In this document: one piece after another, positions 1-7,534 of the stretch
How positions within the stretch are numbered: the stretch's first letter is position 1
Layout: every line of letters begins with the position of its first letter
Program-made: the position numbers and the translations under genes
Notes under the pieces: model-generated
Databases searched by the model: none
The model's input: the letters and a program-made list of their open reading frames with translations, nothing else
What the model was told of the DNA's origin: nothing
Assembly (NCBI GenBank): GCA_036510065.1
Contig: DATCEO010000192.1
Location: 1 to 64,000 of the forward strand
DNA length: 64,000 nt
Direction of reading: 5' to 3'
Source of the DNA: DASUBV01 sp036510065
GTDB taxonomy: Bacteria; Actinomycetota; Actinomycetes; Streptosporangiales; Streptosporangiaceae

Positions 1-231
1 CGAAAATCCACTACCGTCAGCACTCAACCACCATCAGCGTGCCAGTCTTACCACGGCACGTCACACAACATTTCCCTCGACCTGACCAGTTACATCCAGG
101 ATACGGTCGATGCCTGCCCGAGAATGAGTTAACACGGGGGAAACATCTCCAGCCCCGAAGGGGGATCCCAGCGTTTCTTTGCTCCATTACAGGACCTATC
201 GGTCAAGCAAATTCGGAGTTACCCTCAAGGC

Positions 232-465
232 GTGGCGTTACTTCCGAAAGGCGCTTTCAGTAGCGAGCGCACTGCAATTTTCGCCGTCATCGTCTCGGCT
301 GTCGGCCTGGCGGTCATCCCGGTCCTCACCGTCCCGGCGATGCTCCTAGCAGGCTTCAAGTGGCGCAGCGCCCCACGGTGGACCCGGCTGACGCTGATCA
401 TTGGCGGCGTCCTGTTCGCTGGCTACTTGATAGCACTCAAGCCAGCCGCCCCCCACGACGCCTAA
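232..465 (+). CDS. Small two-helix membrane protein
   Basis: Unrecognised 77-residue protein read from a GTG start. The sequence shows two hydrophobic stretches, about residues 13-37 and 50-67, separated by a short basic segment (FKWRSAPRW), which suggests a hairpin membrane protein with a positively charged loop. Third codon positions are mostly G or C after the first ten codons, which supports real coding. No clear ribosome binding site precedes the GTG, so the exact start is uncertain. It stands alone before a long non-coding repeat region, and I cannot name a function. The 230 bases to its left show no convincing gene. Confidence 0.5.
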   Translation: MALLPKGAFSSERTAIFAVIVSAVGLAVIPVLTVPAMLLAGFKWRSAPRWTRLTLIIGGVLFAGYLIALKPAAPHDA

Positions 466-719
466 ACCACACCACCGCCCGCCTGGCCCCGAGCCCACCA
501 TGTCCGGCCGCCCGGCGGCCTGGCGGCCTGCCCAAATCACTCGACCATTCTGCCCGACACCTCCCGCCATTTGCTCTGCATTTTGCTGCCATTCCCGCTC
601 AGCCCTTTCCCACTGCCGGCCACCGCGCAGCCCGAGCCCCTTCAGCCACCGGCTGCCCCCGTCCCGGCGCTTCCCGGCGCCCCCGCCCGCCACCACCCAG
701 CCACCGCCACCTCCCAGCG

Positions 720-946
720 CCCCTGCCCGCCACCTCCCAGCGACCCCCGCCCGCGACCTCCCGGCTGGCCCCCGCCCGCGACCCTCCCGGCTGGCCCCCG
801 CCCGCGACCTCCCGGCTGGCCCCCGCCCTGTCACTTCCGGGCGACCCCCGCCCTGTCACTTCCAGGCAATCCCCCGCCCGCCACTTCCGGGCAACCCCCG
901 CCCGCCACTTCTCGGCGACCCCCGCCACACTTCCGGGCGACCCCCA
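720..946. repeat. Degenerate 22-26-bp direct-repeat array
   Basis: About ten head-to-tail copies of a unit that starts CCCCCGCCC and continues with a C-rich ACCTCCCGG or ACTTCCGGG core. Unit starts fall at about 744, 769, 795, 820, 845, 871, 895, 919 and 941, and one more diverged copy lies before them. Open frames cross it on both strands but encode only proline/arginine-rich low-complexity sequence, so I treat the region 466-1276 as non-coding. The units are adjacent with no unique spacers, so this is not a CRISPR array. Confidence 0.75.
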
Positions 947-1158
947 CCGGGCCGCCGACGGCGCCCGGCTAACTTCGCTAGAGACGGCCGATCCGGGAGC
1001 GCCCGTCCCCCGAGGACGGGCGGTCACTCCGCCCGGCACCCGCACGCACGGCCCTTGGACACCACGTCCTATATCCCAGCGGCCCCGTGCTCCTCCCTGT
1101 CCCCGTCAGTCACACCACTCACGGCTTCCGGGTGCTGTCTAGAAGGCATTTCATGAGC

Positions 1159-1198
1159 GGTTCGGATTGGGCTTGTGGGCACCAGCCCAAGCCGAACC
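1159..1198. repeat. Inverted repeat, possible terminator or operator
   Basis: A 15-base arm beginning GGTTCGG pairs with its complement ending CCGAACC with one mismatch, around a 10-base loop. It lies about 80 bases before the promoter of the HBHA-like gene. No T-run follows, so its role as terminator or binding site is undecided. Confidence 0.55.
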
Positions 1199-1206
1199 AC
1201 CGATGG

Positions 1207-1258
1207 GTATCCACAGTTCGGGGCAAGGTAGAGGCTTCGGCCAGTGGAGTTGTCCACA
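1207..1258 (+). promoter_or_regulatory. Pair of DnaA-box-like 9-mers
   Basis: GTATCCACA at 1207-1215 and TTGTCCACA at 1250-1258 lie in the same orientation, 43 bases apart. The second matches the high-GC actinomycete DnaA box exactly. They sit just upstream of a promoter. There is no dnaA or dnaN gene here, so a replication origin is not supported; DnaA-linked control of the next gene is possible but inferred. Confidence 0.4.
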
Positions 1259-1276
1259 GGCCGACCGGCTCCTTGC

Positions 1277-1307
1277 TTGACATATTGCGCGCTCTGCTTG
1301 GTATAGT
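1277..1307 (+). promoter_or_regulatory. Housekeeping-type promoter of the HBHA-like gene
   Basis: A perfect -35 box TTGACA (1277-1282) and a -10 box TATAGT (1302-1307) are separated by 19 bases. The AT-rich stretch stands out in a GC-rich background. A strong AGGAGG ribosome binding site follows 7 bases before the ATG at 1331. Confidence 0.65.
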
Positions 1308-1330
1308 TTGCAAAACCGAGGAGGACTTCA

Positions 1331-2356
1331 ATGATCGACGCTCGAGCTGTCGGACAGGAACTGCAGAAGCAGCTCGTCATAGCGGCGCGCAAGGGGCAGG
1401 AGCAGGCCTGGGAGCAGGTGCGCCGGGGACAGGAGCAGGCCTGGGAGCAGATCCGCCGGGGACAAGAGCAGGCCCGCAAAGGGCAGGAGCAGGTCCGCCG
1501 GGGGCAGGAGCAGGCCCGCAAGGGACAGGAGATTGTCACCGAGGTCGTCCGGACCCTGGCTGCGACGGCCGAGGCATTCCGGCCGCAGCTTCCCACGATC
1601 AAGCTTCCGTCACTGCCCGGCCCGGCGCTGTCCAGGTGGGCCGGGCCATCCCGGCTACCGAGCGCCGAGACGGTGATCGTCACCGCTCAGGAAGTCGCCG
1701 AGCAGGTGCTGGCCGCTCAGCGCAAGCTGGCCGAGCAGGTTATGCAGGCCACCGGGCCGCTGCTCGCGCAGGGCGTTACCCAGCTGGGCCGCGCGGCCCA
1801 GACCGCTGGGATCACCATGCCAGGGACGACTTCGGCGCGCCCAGCCGGCGATGCAGAGATCACCGGGCACAACGGTCATGCCGGAACCCAGCACGCCACT
1901 AGCGACTCCCCTACCACGGGCAGCGCGGATGCGAGCGAGGCCGTCCCGGCCAGCCCGTCCATCGGCGGCCGCCGGGGAACCGGGTTCCGCCAGACGGTGC
2001 CCATGCGGAGCCGCACCGACACCGGCTCAGCTGCGACGACACCCGCCGGCGCGACGAGCGCCAGCGATGAGGCCGCCGCGAGCACGGCCAGCGGTACCGG
2101 CACCGGAACGGCCACCGGGGCGAACACGGGCAAGGCCACTAGCGCGAGCAAGCCCAGCACCAGCAAGGCCAGCGACGCCGGCACGGCCACCAGCTCGCGG
2201 ACCAGCAAGGCCGGCGGCTCCGGCAAGGCGAGCGACGGCGGCACGGGCAAGGCGAGCGGCAGCTCGAGCAGGCCCACGGCCAGCAAGACGGACCCGAAGA
2301 GGACCAGCACCCGCAAGAACGCTGGCAGCAAGAATTCCGACACCACCAACGAGTGA
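1331..2356 (+). CDS. HBHA/phasin-like coiled-coil protein with Lys/Ala/Ser/Thr-rich tail
   Basis: This 341-residue protein starts at an ATG with a strong AGGAGG site. Residues 20-70 are near-perfect helical repeats of the type RRGQEQA and RKGQEQV, mixing 7-residue and 11-residue periods, which should form one long amphipathic helix. A second helical block around residues 112-150 (AQEVAEQVLAAQRKLAEQV) resembles phasins and the helical part of heparin-binding haemagglutinin. From about residue 190 the chain is low-complexity Ser/Thr/Ala/Gly with regular lysines, like the basic tail of HBHA. No signal peptide is seen. An XRE regulator follows, as a similar regulator neighbours hbhA in mycobacteria. 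Binding to lipid droplets, polyester granules or surface polyanions is inferred from the resemblance. Confidence 0.65.
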   Translation: MIDARAVGQELQKQLVIAARKGQEQAWEQVRRGQEQAWEQIRRGQEQARKGQEQVRRGQEQARKGQEIVTEVVRTLAATAEAFRPQLPTIKLPSLPGPALSRWAGPSRLPSAETVIVTAQEVAEQVLAAQRKLAEQVMQATGPLLAQGVTQLGRAAQTAGITMPGTTSARPAGDAEITGHNGHAGTQHATSDSPTTGSADASEAVPASPSIGGRRGTGFRQTVPMRSRTDTGSAATTPAGATSASDEAAASTASGTGTGTATGANTGKATSASKPSTSKASDAGTATSSRTSKAGGSGKASDGGTGKASGSSSRPTASKTDPKRTSTRKNAGSKNSDTTNE

Positions 2357-2363
2357 CCTGCGA

Positions 2364-2393
2364 CGCGGCGGACCGGCAGGCCGGTCCGCCGCG
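2364..2393 (+). terminator. GC hairpin after the HBHA-like gene
   Basis: A perfect 14-base arm starting CGCGGCGGACC pairs with its complement across a 2-base loop, beginning 8 bases after the stop codon. The T-run is weak, as is common in actinomycetes. It separates the HBHA-like gene from the XRE gene. Confidence 0.65.
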
Positions 2394-2453
2394 CATCACT
2401 TCGTTTAGTCCACCCGTGGGCTGAGCCCTAGGCCACGCCGTCCTGAGGAAGAC

Positions 2454-2825
2454 ATGACCGAACCCCGGGACTCGCAGATGGAGACGCTCGGCGCCTTCAT
2501 TCGCAGCCGTCGCAAGCTGGCCAACCTGACGCTGCGCCAGCTCGCTGAGCAAACCCGGCTCTCTAACCCCTACCTGAGTCAGATCGAGCGCGGGCTGCAT
2601 CAGCCATCGGTGCGCGTCATCCGGCTGATCTCTGGCGCGCTCAACGTCTCGGCCGAGACCCTGCTCGCCCAGGCCGGGCTGCTTCGCCATGACCGTCCGG
2701 GCGAGGAAGCCGCGCACCCCCGGCCGTCCACGGTTGAGGAGGCCATCCAGGCCGAAAACAGGCTCAGCCCGGAGCAGAAGAGTGCGCTCGTAGCCGTGTT
2801 CCGCAGCATGTTGCCGACGCAGTAA
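2454..2825 (+). CDS. XRE-family helix-turn-helix regulator
   Basis: A 123-residue DNA-binding protein. Residues 13-67 form a typical Cro/C1 helix-turn-helix (LRQLAEQTRLSNPYLSQIERG is the recognition region), followed by an acidic helical tail (residues 85-123) ending in a short EQKSALVAVFRSML helix. The ATG at 2454 follows a GAGGAAG ribosome binding site. Regulators of this size and form sit beside hbhA in mycobacteria, although here the order is HBHA-like gene first. Control of the neighbouring gene is an inference from this context; no operator can be assigned with confidence. Confidence 0.85.
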   Translation: MTEPRDSQMETLGAFIRSRRKLANLTLRQLAEQTRLSNPYLSQIERGLHQPSVRVIRLISGALNVSAETLLAQAGLLRHDRPGEEAAHPRPSTVEEAIQAENRLSPEQKSALVAVFRSMLPTQ

Positions 2826-2896
2826 CGCGAAAGGGTGACTCGCGGATCTAAGGTATGAAGATCTCGGAAGGCCGACAAGGTGTTGCCACCAGCGAT

Positions 2897-2902
2897 TACG
2901 AT
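2897..2902 (+). promoter_or_regulatory. -10 box TACGAT, leaderless start
   Basis: TACGAT ends 8 bases before the GTG at 2911, the spacing expected for a leaderless actinobacterial transcript. No ribosome binding site is present. Confidence 0.5.
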
Positions 2903-2910
2903 ACGTCAGC

Positions 2911-4857
2911 GTGACTGACCAGAGCCCGGACGCGGGAGAGCTGCCCCGGCGCGAGCCACCGGAGGAGCCGGCGGCACCGCCCCGGCGCATGCCGCCGGCG
3001 CTCGATGATTCCATCCTCGGGCCCAGCGGCGGCAGTCTGTTTGAGCGGCCGCAGCGCCCGGTGCCGCCGACTGCAGATGGGGGCGGAGAGCCGGACGAGT
3101 TCGCGGCGGAGACCCAGCCCCAGCGCCGAGCGGACTCGCTGCCACCGCGCACGGAGCTGCCGCCCCAGCGCACGTTGCCCCAGCGCGGGGGTTTCCTGCC
3201 GCAGCGCGGGGTCGACTCGCTCTTGCAGCGCACCGCCGACTCCCTCCGGCAGAGCGCCGCCGCGCCCGTCCCGCCGCTTCCGCCGCGCCCGGAGGCAGCG
3301 GTCCAGCAGGATGCCGAGCCTCTCCCCCAGCTCCCGCATCTCCCACAGCGCAGCGACTCATTCCCGCAGCGCAGCCCTGAGCCACCATCTCAGCGCGGCA
3401 CCGAGCCATCTTTCCCAGGCGGCGCCGAGGTCCCGTCTCGGCAGGAGAGGGAGCCGTTCTTCCGTCGCGGACCCGAGACGCTCTCCTCGCGCGGCACCGA
3501 CTCATTCCCGCAGCGTGCAGCCGCGCCCCAGCCGCAGCCCGCACCCGAGTCGCTCCCGCAGCGCGGCGCCGACTCGCTCCCCCAGCGCGGAGCTGAGGCC
3601 CTCCCCCAGCGCAGCACCGACTCGCTCCCCCAGCGTGCAGCCGAGCCCCTCCCACAGCGCGGAGCCGAGGCCCTCCCGCAGCGCGGAGCCGAGGCTCTTC
3701 CCCAGCGCGGAGCGGATTCGCTCTCCTCGCGCGGCACCCCACCGTTGCCGCAGCGCGGAGCCGAGCCCCTCCCGCAGCGCGGAGCTGAGGCCCTGCCTCA
3801 GCGCGGAGCCGAATCGCTCCCCCCGCGCGGCATCGCACCGTTGCCCCAGCGCGGATCCGAAGCCCAGGCCCCGCGCGGCACCGCACCGTTGCCGCAGCGC
3901 GGAGCCGACTCCCTGCCACAACGCGGAGCCGACTCCCTTCCCCCGCGCAGCGGCACCGCACCGTTGCCACAGCGGGATGCCGACTCGCTCCCGCAGCGCG
4001 GCGGCGAGGCGCTGCCCCAGCGGGGCGGGAACGGTGCGCTGCCCCGGCGCATCGGCCGGTCGCGGCCCGGCCGTCATCGCAGTCCGCACCGGCTCAGTGT
4101 CGCCTCCGACGCGCCGTCGCTCATCCTGGCCGTGCCGGGCAGCGCCTCTGGCGACTATGCCACGGTGGTCGAAGAGATCGCCGCCATCGCCGAGACCTCC
4201 TGCCCAGGCATCGAGATCCGCGTGGGTTTCCTGGAGGGCGAGGCATTCCGCCTCGCGGACTGCCTGAACTTCGATTCCGAGCCGACCGGGGAGCATCCGC
4301 TCAACGGGGTGATCGTCCCGCTCCTGGCAGGCCCGCATCCCGCGTCGGACGCCGCGCTGGCCCGCGCCGTGGACGAGGCCGGCAGCCAGGTGATGCTCGG
4401 AGCACCGCTCGGGCCGCATCCCCTGATCGCCGAGGCGCTCCACGCCCGGCTGGCCGAGGCCGGTCTGGCCCGTCAGGCGCGATCGCGCGGGCTTTCCATC
4501 TCCACTTCCACCTACGGCGTTCTGGTGCTCGCGGACCGCGGCGATGACGCGGTCGCGACGGCAGGCGTGGCCGCGGTGCTGCTCACCTCCCGCCTGACCA
4601 TGCCCGCCGCCCCGGCGTCCATCGATGACATGGCCAGCATCGACAGTGCGCTGGCCCGGCTGCGTGAGGCTGGGGCGGACCGGCCGGTTATCGCGCCGTG
4701 CGTGATCGGGCCCGAAACGCCCCGCCGGGATCTGGAGGCCGTCAGCTCCGCCGTCGGCGCTCCCTGCGCGGCGCCGCTGGGATCGCATGCCGCAGTGGGC
4801 CAGCTGGTCGCCATCCGCTATGGCGCCGCGCTCGCCCGCCTCAGCATGGCCGGCTAG
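2911..4857 (+). CDS. Heptapeptide-repeat protein with C-terminal CbiX-like domain
   Basis: A 648-residue protein from a GTG start. Residues 1 to about 390 are disordered and built from dozens of 7-residue units of the form LPQRGAE, LPQRGAD or LPPRGTA, giving 21-bp repeats in the DNA, with alternating Arg and Glu/Asp. From about residue 400 a globular domain resembles sirohydrochlorin chelatases (CbiX/SirB): a first strand ILAVPGSASGDY, then VIVPLLAGPHPASD, then LGPHPLIAEALHARLAEAG. The family's first catalytic His (HGS) is replaced by Pro-Gly-Ser, while one His of the second site remains. It is therefore probably not a normal chelatase; tetrapyrrole or metal binding, or a structural role, are possibilities. 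It seems to have its own leaderless promoter. Confidence 0.75.
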   Translation: MTDQSPDAGELPRREPPEEPAAPPRRMPPALDDSILGPSGGSLFERPQRPVPPTADGGGEPDEFAAETQPQRRADSLPPRTELPPQRTLPQRGGFLPQRGVDSLLQRTADSLRQSAAAPVPPLPPRPEAAVQQDAEPLPQLPHLPQRSDSFPQRSPEPPSQRGTEPSFPGGAEVPSRQEREPFFRRGPETLSSRGTDSFPQRAAAPQPQPAPESLPQRGADSLPQRGAEALPQRSTDSLPQRAAEPLPQRGAEALPQRGAEALPQRGADSLSSRGTPPLPQRGAEPLPQRGAEALPQRGAESLPPRGIAPLPQRGSEAQAPRGTAPLPQRGADSLPQRGADSLPPRSGTAPLPQRDADSLPQRGGEALPQRGGNGALPRRIGRSRPGRHRSPHRLSVASDAPSLILAVPGSASGDYATVVEEIAAIAETSCPGIEIRVGFLEGEAFRLADCLNFDSEPTGEHPLNGVIVPLLAGPHPASDAALARAVDEAGSQVMLGAPLGPHPLIAEALHARLAEAGLARQARSRGLSISTSTYGVLVLADRGDDAVATAGVAAVLLTSRLTMPAAPASIDDMASIDSALARLREAGADRPVIAPCVIGPETPRRDLEAVSSAVGAPCAAPLGSHAAVGQLVAIRYGAALARLSMAG

Positions 4858-4926
4858 GCCGCTGGCGCCCCTGGCGCTCATCAGCTACCCCGCCCGCGCC
4901 CGTGCCCGCCTCGACCGCGCCCGCCT

Positions 4927-5253
4927 CTACCCGCCCGCGCCCGCCTCGACGCCGCCCGAGTCGACCAGGCCTTCCTCAGCTGCGCCGCCCCCGGCCATGG
5001 TCAACCTGGGCGCGCCGTCAGGCATGCGGAACCGCGGGAGCGCCCTGCCCAGCTCAGCCAGCTCACCGGCGGTCAGCCAGAGCAGGGTGTCGCCGAACTG
5101 CGCGGCCTGCTGCCACTCCTCCGGCTCACCGGGTCTGGCCTCCAGCCAGCGCATCAGGTCGTCGAAGTACCGCTCCGCGATGGCGGAGGCGAGCAGGTCA
5201 CTGGCCGCTGCCTGGTCGGCGCCCTCGGCTACGTCGGGCCAGGCGGTGAACAT
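4927..5253 (-). pseudogene. C-terminal fragment resembling an ArsR/HTH-type regulator
   Basis: 108 residues. The block around residues 24-70 (AERYFDDLMRWLEARPGEP, then FGDTLLWLTAGELAELGRAL) resembles the C-terminal helical part of actinobacterial winged-helix regulators of about 190-200 residues. The N-terminal DNA-binding part is absent: DUF6314 coding sequence ends only about 40 bases upstream, leaving no room for it. The tail after residue 80 is low-complexity and acidic. A 5'-truncated remnant is the simplest reading; a small free-standing protein cannot be excluded. Confidence 0.4.
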
Positions 5254-5292
5254 GGCGCATGACCGGCCCGATCCGCCGCCGCCCCCAGGCAG

Positions 5293-5883
5293 CTACCCGC
5301 GCACCAGCGTCGTCCTTATCTCGTAGTCCTTATCCGGCCCGCGGACCCGCCACCGCTCCTCGAGTTCGCCGCTCCTTAGGACCCGCCCGGCCATGGCGTA
5401 GTGATCGGCGGCGCACGGATGCTCGGCCCGCCAGGCGCCCGAGCGCGGGTCCAGATGGTAGAAGTCGCGGCCATCGGCGAAGAACACGTCGGCGGTCCCG
5501 TCGGGCCGGCCCCGGTAGACCAGGCTCCGGCTGGCCGGCCCGCGATGCCCGCCGAACCGCAGCTCGCCCTCCTCGCGGTAGGTCAGCTCCGGCACGCCGA
5601 CGCGGCCAGCGTCCAGGGGGCTGCCCGAAGGAGCGAACTGCGCCATGCCGCTGAACGTCCCGCTGCACCGCGCGGCATGGTCGACCAGGCGCCGGTGCAG
5701 CCGCCAGCGTCCGAGCAGGAAGCCGAGCGCGTCGGGCACCAGCAGGTCAGCGCCAGGCGCAGGCGCGGGGGCGCCCGGCTCGGGCGGCTCAGCCCCAGCT
5801 TCCCCCGGCCGGCTCGGTATGCTGCTGAGCGCCCGGAATGTCGCGACTGCCTCGTGGTAGCGTCGCAGCTCGTCCGGCTCCAC
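5293..5883 (-). CDS. DUF6314 family protein
   Basis: A 196-residue protein from a GTG start. After a variable 45-residue N-terminal part it shows the family's lipocalin-like pattern: FLLGRWRLHRRLVDH near residue 53, GTFSGMAQF, TYREEGELRF, YRGRPDGTADVFFADGRDFYHLD, CAADHYAMAGRV, and the closing WRVRGPDKDYEIRTTL. This suggests a small beta-barrel that may bind a hydrophobic ligand, but no function is established for the family. It is divergent from bioY with only about 33 bases between the two starts, so the promoters must overlap or lie within coding sequence. Confidence 0.75.
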   Translation of the reverse strand: MEPDELRRYHEAVATFRALSSIPSRPGEAGAEPPEPGAPAPAPGADLLVPDALGFLLGRWRLHRRLVDHAARCSGTFSGMAQFAPSGSPLDAGRVGVPELTYREEGELRFGGHRGPASRSLVYRGRPDGTADVFFADGRDFYHLDPRSGAWRAEHPCAADHYAMAGRVLRSGELEERWRVRGPDKDYEIRTTLVRG

Positions 5884-5916
5884 CTGATCCTGCCTTTCCG
5901 TAGGAGGCTCGGCTCG

Positions 5917-6552
5917 ATGTCGCCATCAGATACGCTACGACGCCCGCAACCGCTGGTGCTTGCTGACCTGCTGCCAGGCACGCTCGTGCGGGACGTGGCC
6001 CTGGTGGTCGGGGCCGCCGGCTTCGTAGGCCTGCTTGCCCAGCTGTCGATTCACCTGTCCTTCACCCCCGTGCCCATCACGGGCCAGACACTGGGCGTCC
6101 TGCTGGCCGGGGCGGCCCTGGGCTGGCGGCGCGCCGCGGCCGCGATGGCCCTGTACGCCGTGGCCGGCATCGCCGGGGTGCCCTGGTTCGCCGGTCACGC
6201 TTCCGGCTACGTTGGCGCCTCCTTCGGTTACATCATCGGGTTCTTCCTGGCCGCGATGCTCTGCGGTTACCTGGCCGAGCGGGGCGCGGACCGCTCCGTG
6301 CTCCGGTCGGTACCCGCGATGATCGCCGCCGAGGTGATCATCTACGCGGTCGGCGTGACCTGGCTGGCCTTCTACGCGCACCTGGGTGCGGGCACTGCCA
6401 TCAGCGAGGGGCTGACCCCGTTCCTGGCCGGCGACGCCATCAAGGCCGCGATCGCGGCCGGGCTGCTGCCCGTGGCCTGGGCGCTGGCCGGGCGCCGCCC
6501 GTCAGCCCGGCGGCCGGCCCCGGATCAGGGCGGCCCGGACGCCGCGGCATAG
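5917..6552 (+). CDS. bioY: BioY biotin transporter substrate-binding subunit
   Basis: BioY is the S component of the energy-coupling factor transporter for biotin in the cytoplasmic membrane. The 211-residue protein has six predicted membrane helices and family motifs including the segment VPITGQTLGVLLAGAALG near residues 48-65, GIPWF-like GVPWFAGHASGYVGASFGY, and LAGDAIKAAIAA near the C terminus. The start is the ATG at 5917, which has AGGAGG nine bases upstream; a longer upstream frame is not needed. No bioM, bioN, ecfT or ecfA gene is adjacent, so it either works alone or shares an ATPase module encoded elsewhere. Confidence 0.92.
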   Translation: MSPSDTLRRPQPLVLADLLPGTLVRDVALVVGAAGFVGLLAQLSIHLSFTPVPITGQTLGVLLAGAALGWRRAAAAMALYAVAGIAGVPWFAGHASGYVGASFGYIIGFFLAAMLCGYLAERGADRSVLRSVPAMIAAEVIIYAVGVTWLAFYAHLGAGTAISEGLTPFLAGDAIKAAIAAGLLPVAWALAGRRPSARRPAPDQGGPDAAA

Positions 6553-6622
6553 CCAGACCCAGAACCCAGGGTCGTAACGATTCCCTCGGCGTCAGCGGCC
6601 CGCCAGGCTCGGGACTGGCTGG

Positions 6623-7483
6623 CTAAGCCGAGCGCGCCGCGAGGTCGGTCAGCGTCTGCCCGAGCGGGGCATCGACGGTGATCATCGCGTGCGCGTCGCC
6701 GCGGGTACCGCCCTGGTTGATGATCGCGACGGGCACGGCCGCCTTGGCCGCGTGCCGCACGAACCGGTAACCGGACATCACCGTGAGCGAGGACCCGAGC
6801 ACCAGCAGGGCGTCGGACCGGCCGACCAGCTCGTAACACTCCTCCACGCGGGGCCTCGGCACGTTCTCGCCGAAGAACACGACGTCGGGCTTGAGCAGGC
6901 CGCCACAGCCCAGGCAGTCCACCACGCGGAAGCCGGTTACCTGGTCGTCGGGCAGCACCACGTCCCCGTCGGGGTTGACCCAGGTCACGCTGGCGACCCA
7001 GCCGGGATTGGCCGCGCGCAGCCGCCGGTCCAGGTCATCGCGGGGCGTGCGCTCGTCGCAGCCCAGGCAGCGGACCCGGTCCAGGCTCCCGTGCAGCTCG
7101 ACGACCTGCCGCGCGCCGGCCGCCTGGTGCAGTCCGTCCACGTTCTGCGTGATGATCCCGGCCAGCAGGCCGCGTCGCTCCAGCTCGGCGACCGCGCGGT
7201 GGCCGGCATTCGGGACCGCGCGGGCGATGTGCCGCCAGCCCAGGTGGCTGCGGGCCCAGTACCGCTGCCGGGCGGCGGCGGCGGCGGTGAACGCCTGGTA
7301 GGTCATCGGCTGGACGCGGCGGGCCAGCCCGGTCGGCCCCCGGTAGTCCGGGATACCCGACTCGGTCGACAGCCCGGCTCCGCTCAGGATCGTGACGTTC
7401 CCGTCGGAGACCAGATCAGCCAGCAGCGCCAGCGGCGCGGCCCGCACGTCCCCCGGTCCGCCGGAATCGAGAACCTGTGTCAC
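6623..7483 (-). CDS. SIR2-family NAD-dependent deacylase
   Basis: Sirtuins remove acyl groups from protein lysines using NAD. This 286-residue protein shows the NAD-binding GAGLSTESGIPDYRG near residue 36, the TQNVDGLH motif, the catalytic His in VELHGSL, two Cys pairs for zinc (CLGC and CLGC, about 50 residues apart), LKPDVVFFGE, and the GSSLTV and INQGG NAD-contact segments. The full domain is present. It starts at a GTG (VTQVLDS). It is convergent with bioY and has no obvious partner acetyltransferase next to it. Confidence 0.92.
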   Translation of the reverse strand: MTQVLDSGGPGDVRAAPLALLADLVSDGNVTILSGAGLSTESGIPDYRGPTGLARRVQPMTYQAFTAAAAARQRYWARSHLGWRHIARAVPNAGHRAVAELERRGLLAGIITQNVDGLHQAAGARQVVELHGSLDRVRCLGCDERTPRDDLDRRLRAANPGWVASVTWVNPDGDVVLPDDQVTGFRVVDCLGCGGLLKPDVVFFGENVPRPRVEECYELVGRSDALLVLGSSLTVMSGYRFVRHAAKAAVPVAIINQGGTRGDAHAMITVDAPLGQTLTDLAARSA

Positions 7484-7534
7484 CCCTTCATGCTGCCTGA
7501 TCGTCGGGCCTGCTCTGGACCGGGGCCCGCACGG

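Noticed and set aside
39..263. A 74-codon frame at the left edge
   Set aside because: Codon bias is absent, it has no ribosome binding site and its product has no recognisable feature.
744..946. Possible CRISPR array
   Set aside because: Units are contiguous and degenerate, there are no unique spacers of constant length and no cas genes.
360..1156. Several overlapping open frames rich in Pro, Arg and Ala
   Set aside because: They are produced by the GC-rich direct repeats, appear in all frames, lack third-position bias and any domain.
1207..1258. A replication origin based on DnaA boxes
   Set aside because: Only two boxes, no AT-rich unwinding region and no dnaA, dnaN or partition genes nearby.
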